Assembly (NCBI RefSeq): GCF_036884655.1
Contig: NC_088339.1
Coordinates: 21,157,001 to 21,221,000 of the forward strand
DNA: 64,000 bases
Direction of reading: 5' to 3'
DNA from: Musa acuminata AAA Group
Lineage: Eukaryota; Streptophyta; Magnoliopsida; Zingiberales; Musaceae
Of the stretch, positions 13,801 through 26,015 are shown piece after piece. The notes beneath the pieces are model-generated. The model saw nothing but the letters and a program-made list of their open reading frames with translations, did no database searches and had not been told where the DNA came from. Made by a program: the position numbers and the translations under genes. Every line of letters starts with the position of its first letter. Within the stretch, counting starts at the first letter, position 1.

Positions 13801-14830
13801 GATGGACAAAACGATTCGATCTCTTTCCCTTCTCCATCATCATGCTACTTATTCTACGGTAAACACTTCGGTGAAGACATTCAAGTCCACAACAATAGTA
13901 TATATTTTCTCTCTCAAGATCTCATCAAAGATGCATTTTATGTAATAATCCTACACATATGAGGCTAATTTGTACTCATAATTAAACATAAATCTAAAAT
14001 TGATGTCATCGGAGACAACGCGACAATACAAACGTACATCTTCAAATTGCCTTCTGCCAAAGACTTCTCTTCATTTGTTTTGACCTGCACACACATCCGA
14101 GGGCATAAAAAACACGAGAAGGTCTTTGCTCTCATCACACTCGATAGGGCACACCGGAGGTAGCTGGAGATTCCGTTCACACCTGAAACCCACTATCAGT
14201 CGTTTCACGAGGGCTGATGGGTGGATCCACAACAGTATTAAATTGTGATGAGATTACCGCAGGTGCGTTCACCTCCCAGGCTTTTTATTTCTGTTACACT
14301 GCCCTTTGATCCTATAGATGGATGATTAGAGTCATATAGAATTTTATATTTATAGATGTTCATACTTACCCTCAATCTCTAAGTTCAATGTATACAATCT
14401 TATACAATTAGGGACTTACATATATATGATGTTATGGTTAACTTTTATTAGTTGACTAATAATTAACGGCTAATTACACTCAAATTGACAATAACAATAA
14501 TAATATTTAAAAATTTCTCCTCTTGAGTGTAATAATGTTAAGAATATTTAGTTTATCTGTAATTTTGTGTGTTTTAAACTGAAATTAGCTATATATGAAT
14601 CATAATTAGTAGTGGTCAAAAGTATTTGCTCTTTAGATGTCTTTTAATTAGGAGATTTATTGTTATTTTTTAATTATTTAAAAATATAGTTCATAATAAT
14701 ATTTTATTTTAAACTATAATGATAAAAAATAAATAGTTTTTATTTTATTTTATTATGATCCTTAATATTTGGTGAGAAATGTAAGTTTATTCTCACCATG
14801 GGGTTAACTTATCCTCTTCTTTGGTCATTA
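10242..14830. other. AT-rich intergenic region, no gene recognised
   Basis: About 4.6 kb of AT-rich DNA between AAPT and the superoxide dismutase. Reading frames at 12094-12354 and 13714-13962 carry no domain I recognise and have no splice partners. The stretch 11870-12420 is less AT-rich and could be old transposon sequence, but nothing ties it to a family. Confidence 0.6.
10789..10833. repeat. (TA)n microsatellite
   Basis: About 22 consecutive TA units, seen directly. Confidence 0.97.
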
Positions 14831-14899
14831 TTGCCGATATTTAATGGTGGCCGGTACCACCGACCCCCCCCCTCCCAAAACGCACACCACTTCTCGAGT

Positions 14900-15371
14900 C
14901 TTCCTCCTCTCGTTATCGTCTTCTCGTTTCGGAGGGGTCGCCTGAGGTAAATCCGATCTCTTGCAGATGTCGCCTTCATCTTTTTCTTCGATCGACCTTG
15001 TTTATCTTTAGGTTCGATCGACCTTGTTTTTCGTTCGATCTGGTTCTTCTCATTTTTTGTGATCGAAGGGGTCGCGTGAGGTGAATCTGGTCCCTCGGAG
15101 ATTTCGCCTTCTTCTCTCTGTAGCTCGACCAGTACTGGTTTTCAGCGGGTCTCCCGATCTGGTTGTTTTCTTCGGACTTGGGGTTTTCTGACTTTATCGG
15201 CTCCGGTTTTTGCCGCTTCTATAGCTGCGATTCTAACATCCTGGCGTGATATGATGTGTTCGTGGTTGATCGATTGTTCGTTTATGCTGGTTTGATTGTG
15301 TTCATTTGCTTGTGTGATGATGTTTTCCCTTTCCTTGTTTTTGGATGTCCTGATGTGCAGAACACAAGAAA
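14900..15371 (+). promoter_or_regulatory. 5' leader of Cu/Zn-SOD with a 5'-UTR intron (14947-15360)
   Basis: The leader exon ends ...GGGGTCGCCTGAG at 14946, followed by GTAAAT. The acceptor GATGTGCAG ends at 15360, and the second exon starts AACACAAG at 15361, eleven bases before the ATG. The intron carries an imperfect second copy (about 15064-15118) of the donor region (about 14932-14986), including another GTGAG/GTGAAT donor context at 15080/15081. The transcription start is not determined. Confidence 0.75.
14932..15366 (+). promoter_or_regulatory. miR398 target site assembled by splicing
   Basis: Joining 14932-14946 (GAGGGGTCGCCTGAG) to 15361-15366 (AACACA) gives a 21-base site. Compared with the miR398 sequence known to me, bases 1-12 of the miRNA pair perfectly. 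After that come a G:U at 13, one mismatch at 14, pairing from 15 to 20 and a wobble at 21. Cleavage would fall between miRNA positions 10 and 11. miR398 targeting of Cu/Zn-SOD mRNAs when copper is short is established in plants. In genomic DNA the halves lie 414 bases apart, so only spliced RNA carries the site. Confidence 0.82.
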
Positions 15372-18225
15372 ATGGTGAAGGCTGTTGTTGTTCTTGGTGG
15401 CAGTGAGGATGTTAAGGGCACCATTTACTTCAGCCAAGAAGGAGATGGTGAGATATTTCGTGGGCTCGTTGTCAACTCCGTGCTAGTCTTTTTCAAAGCT
15501 AGGTTTATGGTTTTCTTTTGTCATTTCCGTCGATATTGCTTTGGGAACCAGATCTTATTTCGGGAGATTGAACCCTTGTTGCAGGTCCAACCACAGTTAC
15601 TGGATCCATCTCTGGCCTTAAGCCTGGACTTCACGGCTTCCATGTTCATGCTCTTGGTGACACCACCAATGGTTGCATGTCAACTGGTAATGACCATTTC
15701 CTTTTTCCTATCGGACATCAATGATCTTACTTAAAATAAGTCTTAGGATTAAGTACTTACATTTTCTTGCTTCTCCTGATGTTCTTCTGTCTTCCAGGGC
15801 CACATTTTAATCCTGTTGGGAAGGAACACGGTGCCCCTGAAGATGACAATCGCCATGCTGGTGATCTGGGGAATGTGACTGCTGGGGAGGATGGTAATTA
15901 ATACTCTCTTTATTATCTGTATCAAAAAGAAAGTTGGTATGTCCTGGGCAGTCATTGCCTATGGTGAATGTTCTGGATGTATTAGTTTATTAATATATTA
16001 GATTTGATTCTTCAGGTACTGTTACCATTTCCAAAGTTGATAACCAGGTGATGTATTGCATCTACATTTTTTAAAAAAATATTCTTCAAAATGAAACGAT
16101 CCATATTTTGCTTACCGAAGTCTGCGGCATTGTTCTACATTGCAGATTCCCCTCTCTGGACCAAATTCGATTATCGGGAGAGCCGTTGTGGTCCATGCTG
16201 ATCCTGATGATCTTGGAAAAGGTAATATTTACTTTTTCAAACAGTAATGTTAATATCATGGTTGATAGTTTGTCCATTTTGAAAAGCATCGTCTGATATT
16301 ACTTTGATGTTTGAACAATGATTGTTTCTGTATATCATTTTCCAGCTATTTTTCTTTTTGCTGCACTAGAAGAAAATATAAACCTCATGTTTTTGTTCTA
16401 CTTTTTGCTTCTTAAACATCTCAAACACTTTGGTATAGGATTATGAATGAATTTTCATTTCATGACAAGTTTTGAGCACGGTTTGGAAGAACAGCGTGTG
16501 CTGGCATGACACTTGTACTTGAGCATGAGTGACCATAGGCAAGAGCAGTAACAAGTCATAATTACTTTCTCCTGCCATTGTGATTTTTAACCAAGCACAA
16601 TGGTAGCAACTAGGCCTGTTTAGGCAACATAGCATAAATATGTTTCTACTTTGCACAGAGCTGTCATCGATGGGATGAAAATCATTGACTGTTAATTCTT
16701 TCTTTGGGTTAAATGTTTGTTAATATGATTCTAGGACACATATTTGTAATGATAATTAATTGTCGAAGTAATCATTTGTTGGATTAGATTGTCAGGATTG
16801 ACTGGAATGATTATTTTAAAAATAAAATATGAAATCATAAAATAACAAAACATAAATAATAAAATTCATGAAATTTAAAAATATTATGTATTTTGAAGAA
16901 AAACACAGAAATGGAATATAAAATTTTAAATAATTGATGTTTGAATGACTTCGTTGTTCCTTTGATCACCATGCTGGTAAAATGTTAGATAATTAAAAAG
17001 TAAATAAAGAAAAATATATTTTAATTGGAGAGGATACCTGTGTGATTTTGGATAATTTCTGCATCTTTAGATATTGTTACTGGCATCCTTGTTTCCTCAA
17101 ATTAGTGTGTCTTACTGCCTTTCTCATCCTTACACCTTTTTGTGAGCAACAAAAATTGCAGCATTGGTGGCGATGATAAATATGATAACTGTGAAGAATT
17201 GATAATGCAATAGTGGTAGCATCCTCTTTGTTTTGCAATTATAACAAAGTTTTATCTTCTTTGCTTTATATGGGGTTCCCTCTTCTCTTTTTTACATACA
17301 AGTGGCCTCATCTTTTACTTCTCCAGAGGCTATTAAGTATGCAATTCGCCAAAATCATCAAACTCGTTGAGTTTGATTGGTTCTAATTGATGCTGACCAT
17401 TTTTATGCTATAAGGACCATAAATCAGTCAATTTTTTGTCAGCCTTGAATTATGCCGTTATGGATGAGTGTTTACTGTTGGAATTAGTTGATACCACGTG
17501 CTATTAAACTGTCACTCTTCAGATCTTGAAATTTTCCCATATATCTATAGATATATATCTAGGTTAGCGATTTATAGCATTTACTTGAAAGATGGAAGAC
17601 CAAGACGATGCCCTCTTTATATAGTGCCTATCTTGCACAAGGAATTTGATGTTTTCTCTTCATTGTGATAATGTCTTATACAGCCCCATGAATCATGTCT
17701 TATTTTTACTATATTTTATAGCTCCAAATTTCATGTAGACACATATATATGAGGGAAAATTTACCTATCTAAGATCAAAGGATCCCTTTTTGATTCATGG
17801 CTAAGCTCCATGCACCTTGCAGTCTGACATGTTTGCTTGTTATATTGTGTACTAATTTGGTTGGACTGAGGCACGGCAATGTTGCTCCCATGGTGCAGCT
17901 CATGTCAGAAGGAATGCGAATTCCATCTGACATACATGTGGTATAGTTGAGCAAATTTGCTGTGACAAGCTTTGTGCTCTTTTATAGGTGGACATGAGCT
18001 GAGCAAAAGCACTGGAAATGCTGGTGGAAGGGTTGCCTGCGGTGAGTTTTACTGTTCTAATTGATTCAGCTGTTTTCTTTCTTGTCTATTTGTTTATCCA
18101 TGTCCTTGCTCATTCCAATTTTGCAAACTGCGATCTCAATTATACCTCTAATTTTTATATTTATATTAACTTTCTTTGTTTTCCAATTGGCTCTTTTTCT
18201 AGGGATTATTGGACTCCAAGGTTGA
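15372..18225 (+). CDS. CSD1: Cytosolic Cu/Zn superoxide dismutase
   Basis: Converts superoxide to O2 and H2O2. Seven coding exons, all GT-AG: 15372-15447, 15585-15686, 15798-15893, 16016-16047, 16146-16221, 17988-18041 and 18203-18225, giving 152 aa, the usual cytosolic length, with no transit peptide. Ligands are all present: Cu at H45, H47, H62 and H119; Zn at H62, H70, H79 and D82. The disulfide pair C56/C145 and the active-site R142 ([10 protein letters not shown]) are also present. The protein ends GIIGLQG. The largest intron, 16222-17987, is AT-rich and shows no recognisable gene. The start is the first ATG after the 5'-UTR intron. Expression is probably under miR398 control through the spliced leader. 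The enzyme call is certain; the symbol assumes the cytosolic clade. Confidence 0.97.
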
Positions 18226-19090
18226 GCTAGTTGTAGAATTCCAGTAGTCTGTGAGTGGAGGGAATGCTTTGTTATGCTCTGCAGCACACAATTAATCAAG
18301 AGAGGCATTAGCCTGGAACTCCTATGCTTCCTTTTCCTTATTAGCATTATTATGGTTAATAAGCAACAAACTTATGCAGTGTATACTTATGCTGTAGCAG
18401 TGAGGTGCGTTTTGCATTAACTTCGTTTTGCGATTATTATGTGATGTTGCTTCCTCTTTGCCTTTCTTGTTTGTGCTGCCAGCATATGGCGAAGTGCTTG
18501 TGTGGTTCTAAACCTGATATATTTTGATGGGCTCTCGTATTTTTTGTTTATCGTACATTATCTTAGTGGTTACTTTATGCTCTAAAAGTCCGATGAATTA
18601 ATTCTCTCAAGACATATCAGAGCCATAGTAACCTGAAATCTCAATCAGTGACTCTTTTTTGAGTAGACTATACTATTAATCATGAACTTGTTTATATTTA
18701 TCTAGCCACAAAAAGGAACATGGGTTGATGAGGAATCATAAAGTAATACTTAGAACCTGTGCCATTATAAATTCTGATTTTGGGTCATCAAATCAAAATA
18801 TTATGATTAATTTTTTAAATTTTGCAAGCTATTAGTAAATGCTTGCATATCAAATGCATCAAACGACTCGTATGCATGTTCTTTAATGCCGATAATAATT
18901 ATAATTCCAAGGAAATATTTACGTTAGAGCGGTGCAGGACTTAGTGGATCGACCGATGAATGAAAACCCATACCAAAATCTCTCACCGCCGTTCACAAGC
19001 AAGGGTGGGGCCAACCGATGTTCACCGATCAGTACTCGCACTATTAGCTGATAGGTGTCACATAACGTCCTCAACTCGGAGCTCATCGGG
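18226..19090. other. SOD 3' flank and upstream region of the next gene
   Basis: AT-rich sequence following the SOD stop codon, including its 3' UTR. It becomes GC-richer from about 18930, towards the next gene's first exon. No gene recognised. Confidence 0.6.
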
Positions 19091-21641
19091 ATGGGATGCT
19101 GGATCTTGCATCCGATGGGCATCTCGCCGACGCCCGTAGAGGACCCTTCGCTTCTCTCTTCTCCGCCTACCAAATTCGCCTCCGCTTCCAAGCTTAGAAG
19201 CGGCGTCGTCTACCGAAAGCCCCAATTCCTCACCCATCGATGGCTCTGCGCCCCAAATCCCCAACCTCGCCCACTCCGTCTCGCCGCGTCCGCCGCTGGA
19301 CCCCCGGATGAGGAGGAGGCCGAGGAAGCCCCGGTCCAGGAACTTAGGGTCCCCGAAGCTTGGTTGACCCCTTCGAACGCTTTACAGGTTCGCCTTCGTT
19401 TCTTCCTATTGATTCTTTATTTGCTGTCTTCAGTTTGTGCCGAGTCGAACAATTCTTCAAATACTGGAAGCGAACGTGGAATGCTGAAGAAGAATAATAA
19501 GCAATTTTGATCTTACCGCTTTGAAGGAACTTTTAGATGTTAGAACCATTTAAAAGTCAAATATTTAGAACTGGGGAGGGGAGGGGAGCGGCGGCGGGGT
19601 GTCCTGCACGCTACTTTTGTTTAGTAAGGTCAGATCGAAGGGCATCTTAGTTGTAGCACACAATTGCTACCAGGCCTCTGACAATGCAACATCAGCGACG
19701 TCAAGTGAATTTTATTATTAGGAGCAGAAGCAAAAGAAGAGGACTTGGTCGGTGGAGGTTTTGTACAAGACGAGGGACAAGAAGACCTGTAGGAAGAAGG
19801 GTAACAGAAACATTAAGGACGGGGAAGGGAAAGGGAGGTCAGATGGTGTCCTTACAACCTTGTCCGTCTGGTCTTCGCCATCATCCTTGTCACCATCTTC
19901 AAGAAGTTGTTCACCTAGCTCGACCACTACACAAGAAATGTCTACTCGCTCATCCGTGTCTCCTTTATTGCCATCCGTTCAGCAATGGCAAAGGCAAAAT
20001 CCCCCTCAGCCACCCCTCATTGCCTAAAAGGAGAGCATTTTCTTCCTCATTGGAGCAGACCGCTACTTTGCTCATCATTTCCCTCGTTGCCCACTCTTAC
20101 GTCTCCTCCGACCTTGTCTGTCTCACCCATGACAACAATAAGCTCAGAGTCAGTAACAGCCTTGGCCCCCTCCACCTCATCAAGGAGGGCCAGCCCCACC
20201 AAGGCCAACTCTAAGAGCTTCAAGCAAGTGGTTCTCACTGATGCCTTCTCCACCTTTACAAAGTTCCTCAAGCAACTCCCTGAAGGTCTAGTCCATGGTT
20301 ACCGAAGATGTCCTGAGATGCTCTCTATCGTGGAAAAAAAAAATATTTATTCTGCCATATGGACTATTTGATCCAAGCCAACCAGAGAACTTAGGTTTGA
20401 TTTGATTATATTAGAATAAATCAAAGATTTGATTGTTACAGTACTATTAAGTCAAAAAAAAAATTTAAGACCACCTCAAAACAACATCAATGGTTGAAGG
20501 ACAATTCATGTAATTTAGCCTTTTCACTTTGTGGGTTTTTTCCTGTTGTGGGATATATTTTCTCGATTCTACGGTGGCAGGAAAGAGTTCTAGTCTTTGG
20601 TAAAGCAATCAAAATTTGACAAGCATTAGTTCTTGGTTAGTGACAAGGCCTCTTTATAGGGTGTATCGTCCACCTTCGGTGGAGCAGCAATAAGGTGACA
20701 GCACTGCAACTCACAGTGGAATTGTGAATCAGGTTATCATTTGACAAAGTTTTATAATGTTCAAATAATTATATACAACAAATTCAGCTATTTGATTCAC
20801 TTCACGATAGAGAGGTCTTATGACAAGAGATGCTATTAGGAAGCCTGAAATTGGCACCAGCGAATGGGAGCCTGGAAGTGCATTATATTCAGTCACTAAA
20901 TGTTAAGAAATTTCATCTGCATGTTTGTCTCTATGCATGGGAGAGTGGGTCCAGATACTGTGATAAAGGGCAGGAATCAACCTTTCATATGGAAGGTTAG
21001 GTTCTTATATCACACACTTATGTTTTTTATGAAGACAATTATCTACATCACCAGATGAACGATCCGGGTCTTCATAGTCTGACTATGATGATAATGTATT
21101 GGAATACTTAAATGTGTTAATCCATCACACTAATGTGCCACTCTTTTTGCTGCTATATTTAAGTCCTAAAGTTGCATGATCTTAATTATAAATGTTCCAA
21201 TTCGCACTTGGATTTTCCTAGACTATTTGGTAAACCGATCAATCATGACATATGGAAGTGTTCATTTCTTCACACCCTAGACCACGATCGATGTGCTTCA
21301 TTATCCCTTATTTCTACTACTTGCTTGTCAGTTCTAGCACAATAAATCTCAGTTATGTGGTGCTTCTTCAGGAATCAGAATGGCTTAGAGTAACTCTTCA
21401 CAAGTGGCTGGACGACGAGTATTGTCCCGAAGCTGCTAATGCAGAGATCAGCAAGGTTGCTGCACGCTCATACTATGAGTCCTTGATGGAGCAGCAGTCA
21501 GACCTGGGCGAAATATTGCTGAAGATGGCAAAGGATTTGGAGATGGTATCATTCCAGGAAAGCTTCCATGGAGCCTTCTCATCCGCTAATGCTGCCATAC
21601 ACTTAGTAACTCTGCGGATGAACTCGATGGCAGGGCGGTAG
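19091..21641 (+). CDS. Probable chloroplast-targeted plant protein of unknown function
   Basis: Two exons: 19091-19387 (99 codons, ending at ...NALQ with donor CAG/GTTCGC) and 21372-21641 (acceptor CTTCAG, stop TAG). Together they encode 188 aa. The N-terminal half is rich in Ser, Pro, Arg and Ala (SSPPTKFASASKLRSG, then RPLRLAASAAG) with an acidic patch DEEEAEE, which resembles a plastid transit peptide and linker. The second exon is a compact, probably helical domain with ESEWLRVTLHKWLDDEYCPE, ISKVAARSYYESL and GEILLKMAKDLE. It feels like a conserved plant family, but I cannot name it and assign no function. ATG 19091 was chosen; the in-frame ATG at 19115 is an alternative. The 1984-nt intron holds an odd GC-richer insert. 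Confidence 0.78.
19684..20371. other. Codon-rich C/T-rich insert inside an intron
   Basis: Within the intron 19388-21371 this block is much richer in G and C than its surroundings and is open in several frames (19684-20214 and 19985-20371 on plus, 20047-20271 on minus). Translations are Ser/Pro/Thr-rich with no domain I recognise. It could be a captured gene fragment, an old retrocopy or transposon coding sequence. It is not treated as a gene here. Confidence 0.4.
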
Positions 21642-22129
21642 GTTCATATGATATGATGGAGACATCTTTGTGGTGATTGTTTTGTGATCCAAGACATGCA
21701 ATCCCTGAGTGTGAAAGAATTACTTGGAGCATAACAAGAATGCTCTCCTACAACTTATCCTCCTTTGTCATTTGGATGGAAGCCTTTGCAGCCTTTTTTG
21801 TTTTTCTGTTGCGCTATTTGGACAGAATCACAGCTTTCTCATGAATGGACCGAGTGCGTCCTGACTAACTCTCGGGGTACCCGAGTTGTCTACCTGTCCA
21901 GTCACCGTGGGAATGGAGTGGGACCCATGAGAGACATGGTCTGACATAGCAGACCCACCACCCGAACGTATCATTTGTGGAGATGTGGAACGCCGCGGGA
22001 CTCGGGTCTTTGAGGCGGACCCCATCCTGATGGCCAATGGAATTCTCGGTTACTTATGGGACTTTTGCTCGAGTCAGCCAGGTGAGCGGGTAAGTTCCGA
22101 AACGGGTAAGGAAAGAACTCGCCCTTCCA

Positions 22130-25100
22130 CAATAATAAATCCTCGGCCGCCGAGTTAGGGCTCCGGCGGAGGTGCATTCACCCCGAGGCGTAGCTCCTCA
22201 GCTCGACCTCTCGGAATACTTCCCCTTGTCCTCCGCTTACGGTCTTCGAGTTCTTCGCCCTCGCGATTGCTCCCCGTTCCGCGGTTAGGACGCTGAGCTC
22301 GCCCCTTCTTCGGGCGCAAGGCAACCCGGGTAAAATCCTGTTCTCCCGTTCACGGTTCGAGATTCCGGATGTGGGAAGGATTTACGATTTTGGTTTCTTC
22401 GAAGGATTGTAGCTCGTGGAGTAGGGCTTTTGTTTTATGTCGTTGCTATTTACTGTTAGGGTTTTGATGGAGTTGGATATCTTTCTCGTGGTGTTGAGAT
22501 TTTTTGGTAGCGGTTTATTCTCTCTACGATTTTGTTGAGTAAGAATGGGTGTTTGGTTTTTCGACTCTTAAATATATGGTTTCTGCTTGCCAAAAGAATG
22601 AAGTGCGACTTATGTAGCTGTTTTTGGGATCCAAGCGATTGTGTTGACTGATCTTGTTCTGTATTAGGTCAGTTGTTATCGATTATTTTGGACTTTATAC
22701 CCCAATGGAGATTGCGCGAGATATTGGACTATCAATTTAGCTAATCATTTCATGTATTTGCTCTACTTTTTGTCTGTTTTGCTGATGACAGCTATCATTG
22801 TTACAAGAAAGTGTGACATGATTGTTTGTAGCTCTCATTTTTCCATAATCTCAAGAGAGTCTAGAACAAAATTTTGGACTTCTAGCCACGATATCATTGT
22901 CATAAGAGAGCCCACAATGATTGCTTATGGTTCTTGTTCTGCAGGTTCTGAATTTTCGGACTTATAGCTGGATTTTGATGCGGGCAGGTGATAAGGGTCT
23001 TGTACTGTTCTTTGCTACTGAGAATATGACATTTTGTAGTTTTTAAGTGTTAAACTTTCTAGTTGACTTTCTGCTCAGTGCCTGGATGGCTGTGGTTTTT
23101 CTTTATCCTAATCTTCTAAGCTACATAATACCTCAGGGCCATAATGTAGCTTGTGCTGTAAGCTTTCTTTTCTCGTTTTTCAAAAGATTGAACTGACCTT
23201 TCTTTGGAGTGAAACAAGTTATTAGCAGATTGTAAGAGTGTGATTCTAATGTTAAACTCATATTGTGTTGTTTTGTCGTGTAATGATTATCTACCTTGTT
23301 TTTTTTCTGGAGTTATATATCTGTTGCAGCTTCCTATAAGGCTTCATAACTAAATTGAAGATTACTGTCAATAGGCAGGTAAAAAACTCGACCTTATTTG
23401 TTGCAGTTGCAGCACGTGCAACTGACGTAAACCATAGAATTTCACTAGTGCTTGGATAAAAGGGGATGATAGCCTTTGTTGTAGGAAACAATGTGCACCT
23501 CAAAGGCACAAATAAGCTGATGAGGCAATGGCAGATGATCTTCAGGATTTATTTCATTATTTATGTTATAGGTTTGTTATTTTGGCCTTCAATAATCATC
23601 TTATTTTAATCTCTATATTGCAACGTTAGAAAAGATACCTAGGGACTTATCAGATTTCATGGCTGTTAAGGATGTTCGGGGTGCTCGAGGAAGGTGAAAT
23701 TATGATGTATGGATCATTAGCTGTAGCTTCATGGCTGTGACATCATTAATAGTTAGTGCTGATCATTAGTTTTCCTGTCTCTCCTTCGCTTTTGATGGTT
23801 CTTTCTTCCTCTCTTCTTGCTCGACCTTGAAATATTTTCCTCTTATGTACACTTGCTTAAGGCAAACTGCAGACCTAGTAGGCTGTGTGGACTTTGACAG
23901 CTAATTAGATTAGCAGAACCGTAGAGCGTATACATAAGGTTAGTGCATATATGGAGGCTTGATGCTGTAATGAAGCTTAAAAAACACTTATTACAAAGAA
24001 ATTTTGCTGTAGATGTTAGTAGAGTTGTAGATATAGGGAGAATTGTAGAAGATATATATTATAGCAGCTGAAATTGAGTGTAGGAAAGTTAAAAGTTTAT
24101 AGTAAGGGGTTAAAGACATGGGACATACATATGTACTTGCTAGAGTTAGGGGAAGGGGAATTTAGTTATTATTAGATGCATGATATTGAAGACTAAAGGT
24201 TGCTTGTACATGAATTGAGATTAAGGAGAGATAGATAAATTATTTAACAAATGCCCTATTTTTTTGGTAAGAAAGAGTAATAAGACTAAATTATAGATTT
24301 GTTCAAAAACTAGGACACGTAAGGTAAATAATGTTTTGAAGAGGATAAAAATACTCGAGTAAAAATAAAATGTTGTGTATATGGAGGTTTGGAAGAGCTT
24401 AGAAGATTTGGTGATAATTCAGATGATTAAATTATTAAAAAAAGTTAAAAAAACCCTGGTGAATGGGAAGTTTTTCTGGATGCCAATTTAAAAGAATAGG
24501 GTGTTATTAAATGTCTTTCTAATGGCAGCATATTTAGGACAACAAGTAATACTGTGAAACTTTGTAAGGATGACTGAACAAAAATTAAGATATGAAGCAT
24601 GTTTTTTCTGAAAATCATGTTGGATTTCATGCCTAGGAGGATATATTATAGATGTTATTTATTAATTGGCCTCAATGGAAAAATATATATATAGGTAAAA
24701 AGTTGCAAGTGGTTATTATTGACATAGAAAAAGTTTAAAATTGTACTAATTCCCAGGAATACAACGTGTGTTGTAAAAAAGAATTTGTATCTAATAATTA
24801 AATTGGTGATAAATGATATGTACAATGGAGTTTTCAATAATGTTAGAACAATAGGAGTATTTAGTGAGCTTGGTAGAGCTACATGCTTATGTGAAGCATC
24901 ACTTTTAAGTCATTTTTTTGCACTAATATTTGGTGAACTTGCTAGGTAAAATTAATAAAATTTCTTGGTGCATGTCGTATGCTAATGATATTATTTTGAT
25001 CGATCAAAATCCAGGGGATTAATTTCAAACGCATGATGGTATTTTCTTAAATCCAAGCATATAGTTTGATTGCACAACAATCCATAGTTAAGCAAGATAA

Positions 25101-26015
25101 ATTTGATCAATAGTTTAATATTAAGCAATTCATTGCATGTTGGTAAAATATGCTCAAAGTCCTTGTTAGTTTTTTAATCCAAGTTTTTTAAATGTTTGTC
25201 TCTCATTCAATAAAGATTATGTTGTTTCAATAGAGAATAGGAAATATGATTAACATAACATTTAACATGCTGAAGTGTGTTAACCATTTGTATGTAGGCA
25301 GCCAAAAGTATATATCCTCATTGTTACATTACATACCTACATGAAGCCATAAAAGATCAATCCAGCATAGTTTTGTCCATGCAAGTTGTATTAACAAGGT
25401 ACTTTTATGATACATGAATTATGGAGATGGCTTTTGGTTAAGATTGAAAACTAAAAAAATAGAAATAAGATTAATAAATTCTAAAAAAATAACACAGGTA
25501 TAATGACTTCATTTATAGATAAAATGGTTTTGAGCTGTAGCATAAGAATAACGTGTATGATATCACTGTTTTTGAAAGAAAATTACAGACATGGTCTTAT
25601 ACTGCAGGTTTTTGCTTGGACCTTTGCTAATATAATTTCATCAGGAAAATTGGCCTCGAAGCTTCTAAAATTGGATGAAATGTAAGATTTCGGAAGTTAC
25701 ATATTGGCTTTTTGGCGAACCCTTGTATTTGACAATCTCTTATTGTTATATAAAGTTCTGGTACTGTATTCAGGTACATCAATTTCATTAAATTGTGGTG
25801 AGTATTGTTGATGGCCTACTGTCTGCAGTGATCTACCAGAGAAGAAGCTTGTCTTGAAAGGAATTAAAATTAAATGAGGATTGCTCTTTGCTATGCTTTG
25901 CGTCGAAACCTGAGCAAGAAGAGGAGTCGTGATCTTTTTTGTATATAGATTTTCAAGAGTGGAAAATCATCAAGCGCAATCTGGCAGTACAAGTGTGTTC
26001 TGTCATTTCTATTAC
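22130..26015 (+). promoter_or_regulatory. Long 5' leader region of the J-domain gene
   Basis: A GC-rich stretch at about 22140-22329 looks like a non-coding first exon, ending at a donor-like CCGG/GTAAAATCC. From there to the ATG at 26016 the sequence is AT-rich and intron-like and contains a LINE relic. A possible last acceptor is CTGCAG ending at 25828. Exon boundaries are guesses that need transcript data. Confidence 0.45.
24440..25090 (+). mobile_element. LINE-type reverse transcriptase relic
   Basis: Fragments of a non-LTR reverse transcriptase can be followed through stops and frameshifts on the plus strand. They include a piece ending LDFMPRR near 24620-24640 (compare GFMPRRST), VVIIDIEKV near 24711 (compare MVFIDLEKAYD), VINDMYNG followed by VRTIG near 24805, SLLSHFFALIF near 24900, and YANDIILID near 24980. 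The last stands where the catalytic YADD box belongs, with one Asp replaced by Asn. It is heavily decayed and lies in the leader intron of the J-domain gene. Outer ends are approximate. Confidence 0.72.

Noticed and set aside
14845..14860. A GTAC motif in the SOD promoter as a copper-response (SPL7) element
   Set aside because: A single GTAC is expected by chance; without a cluster or binding data it is not a finding.
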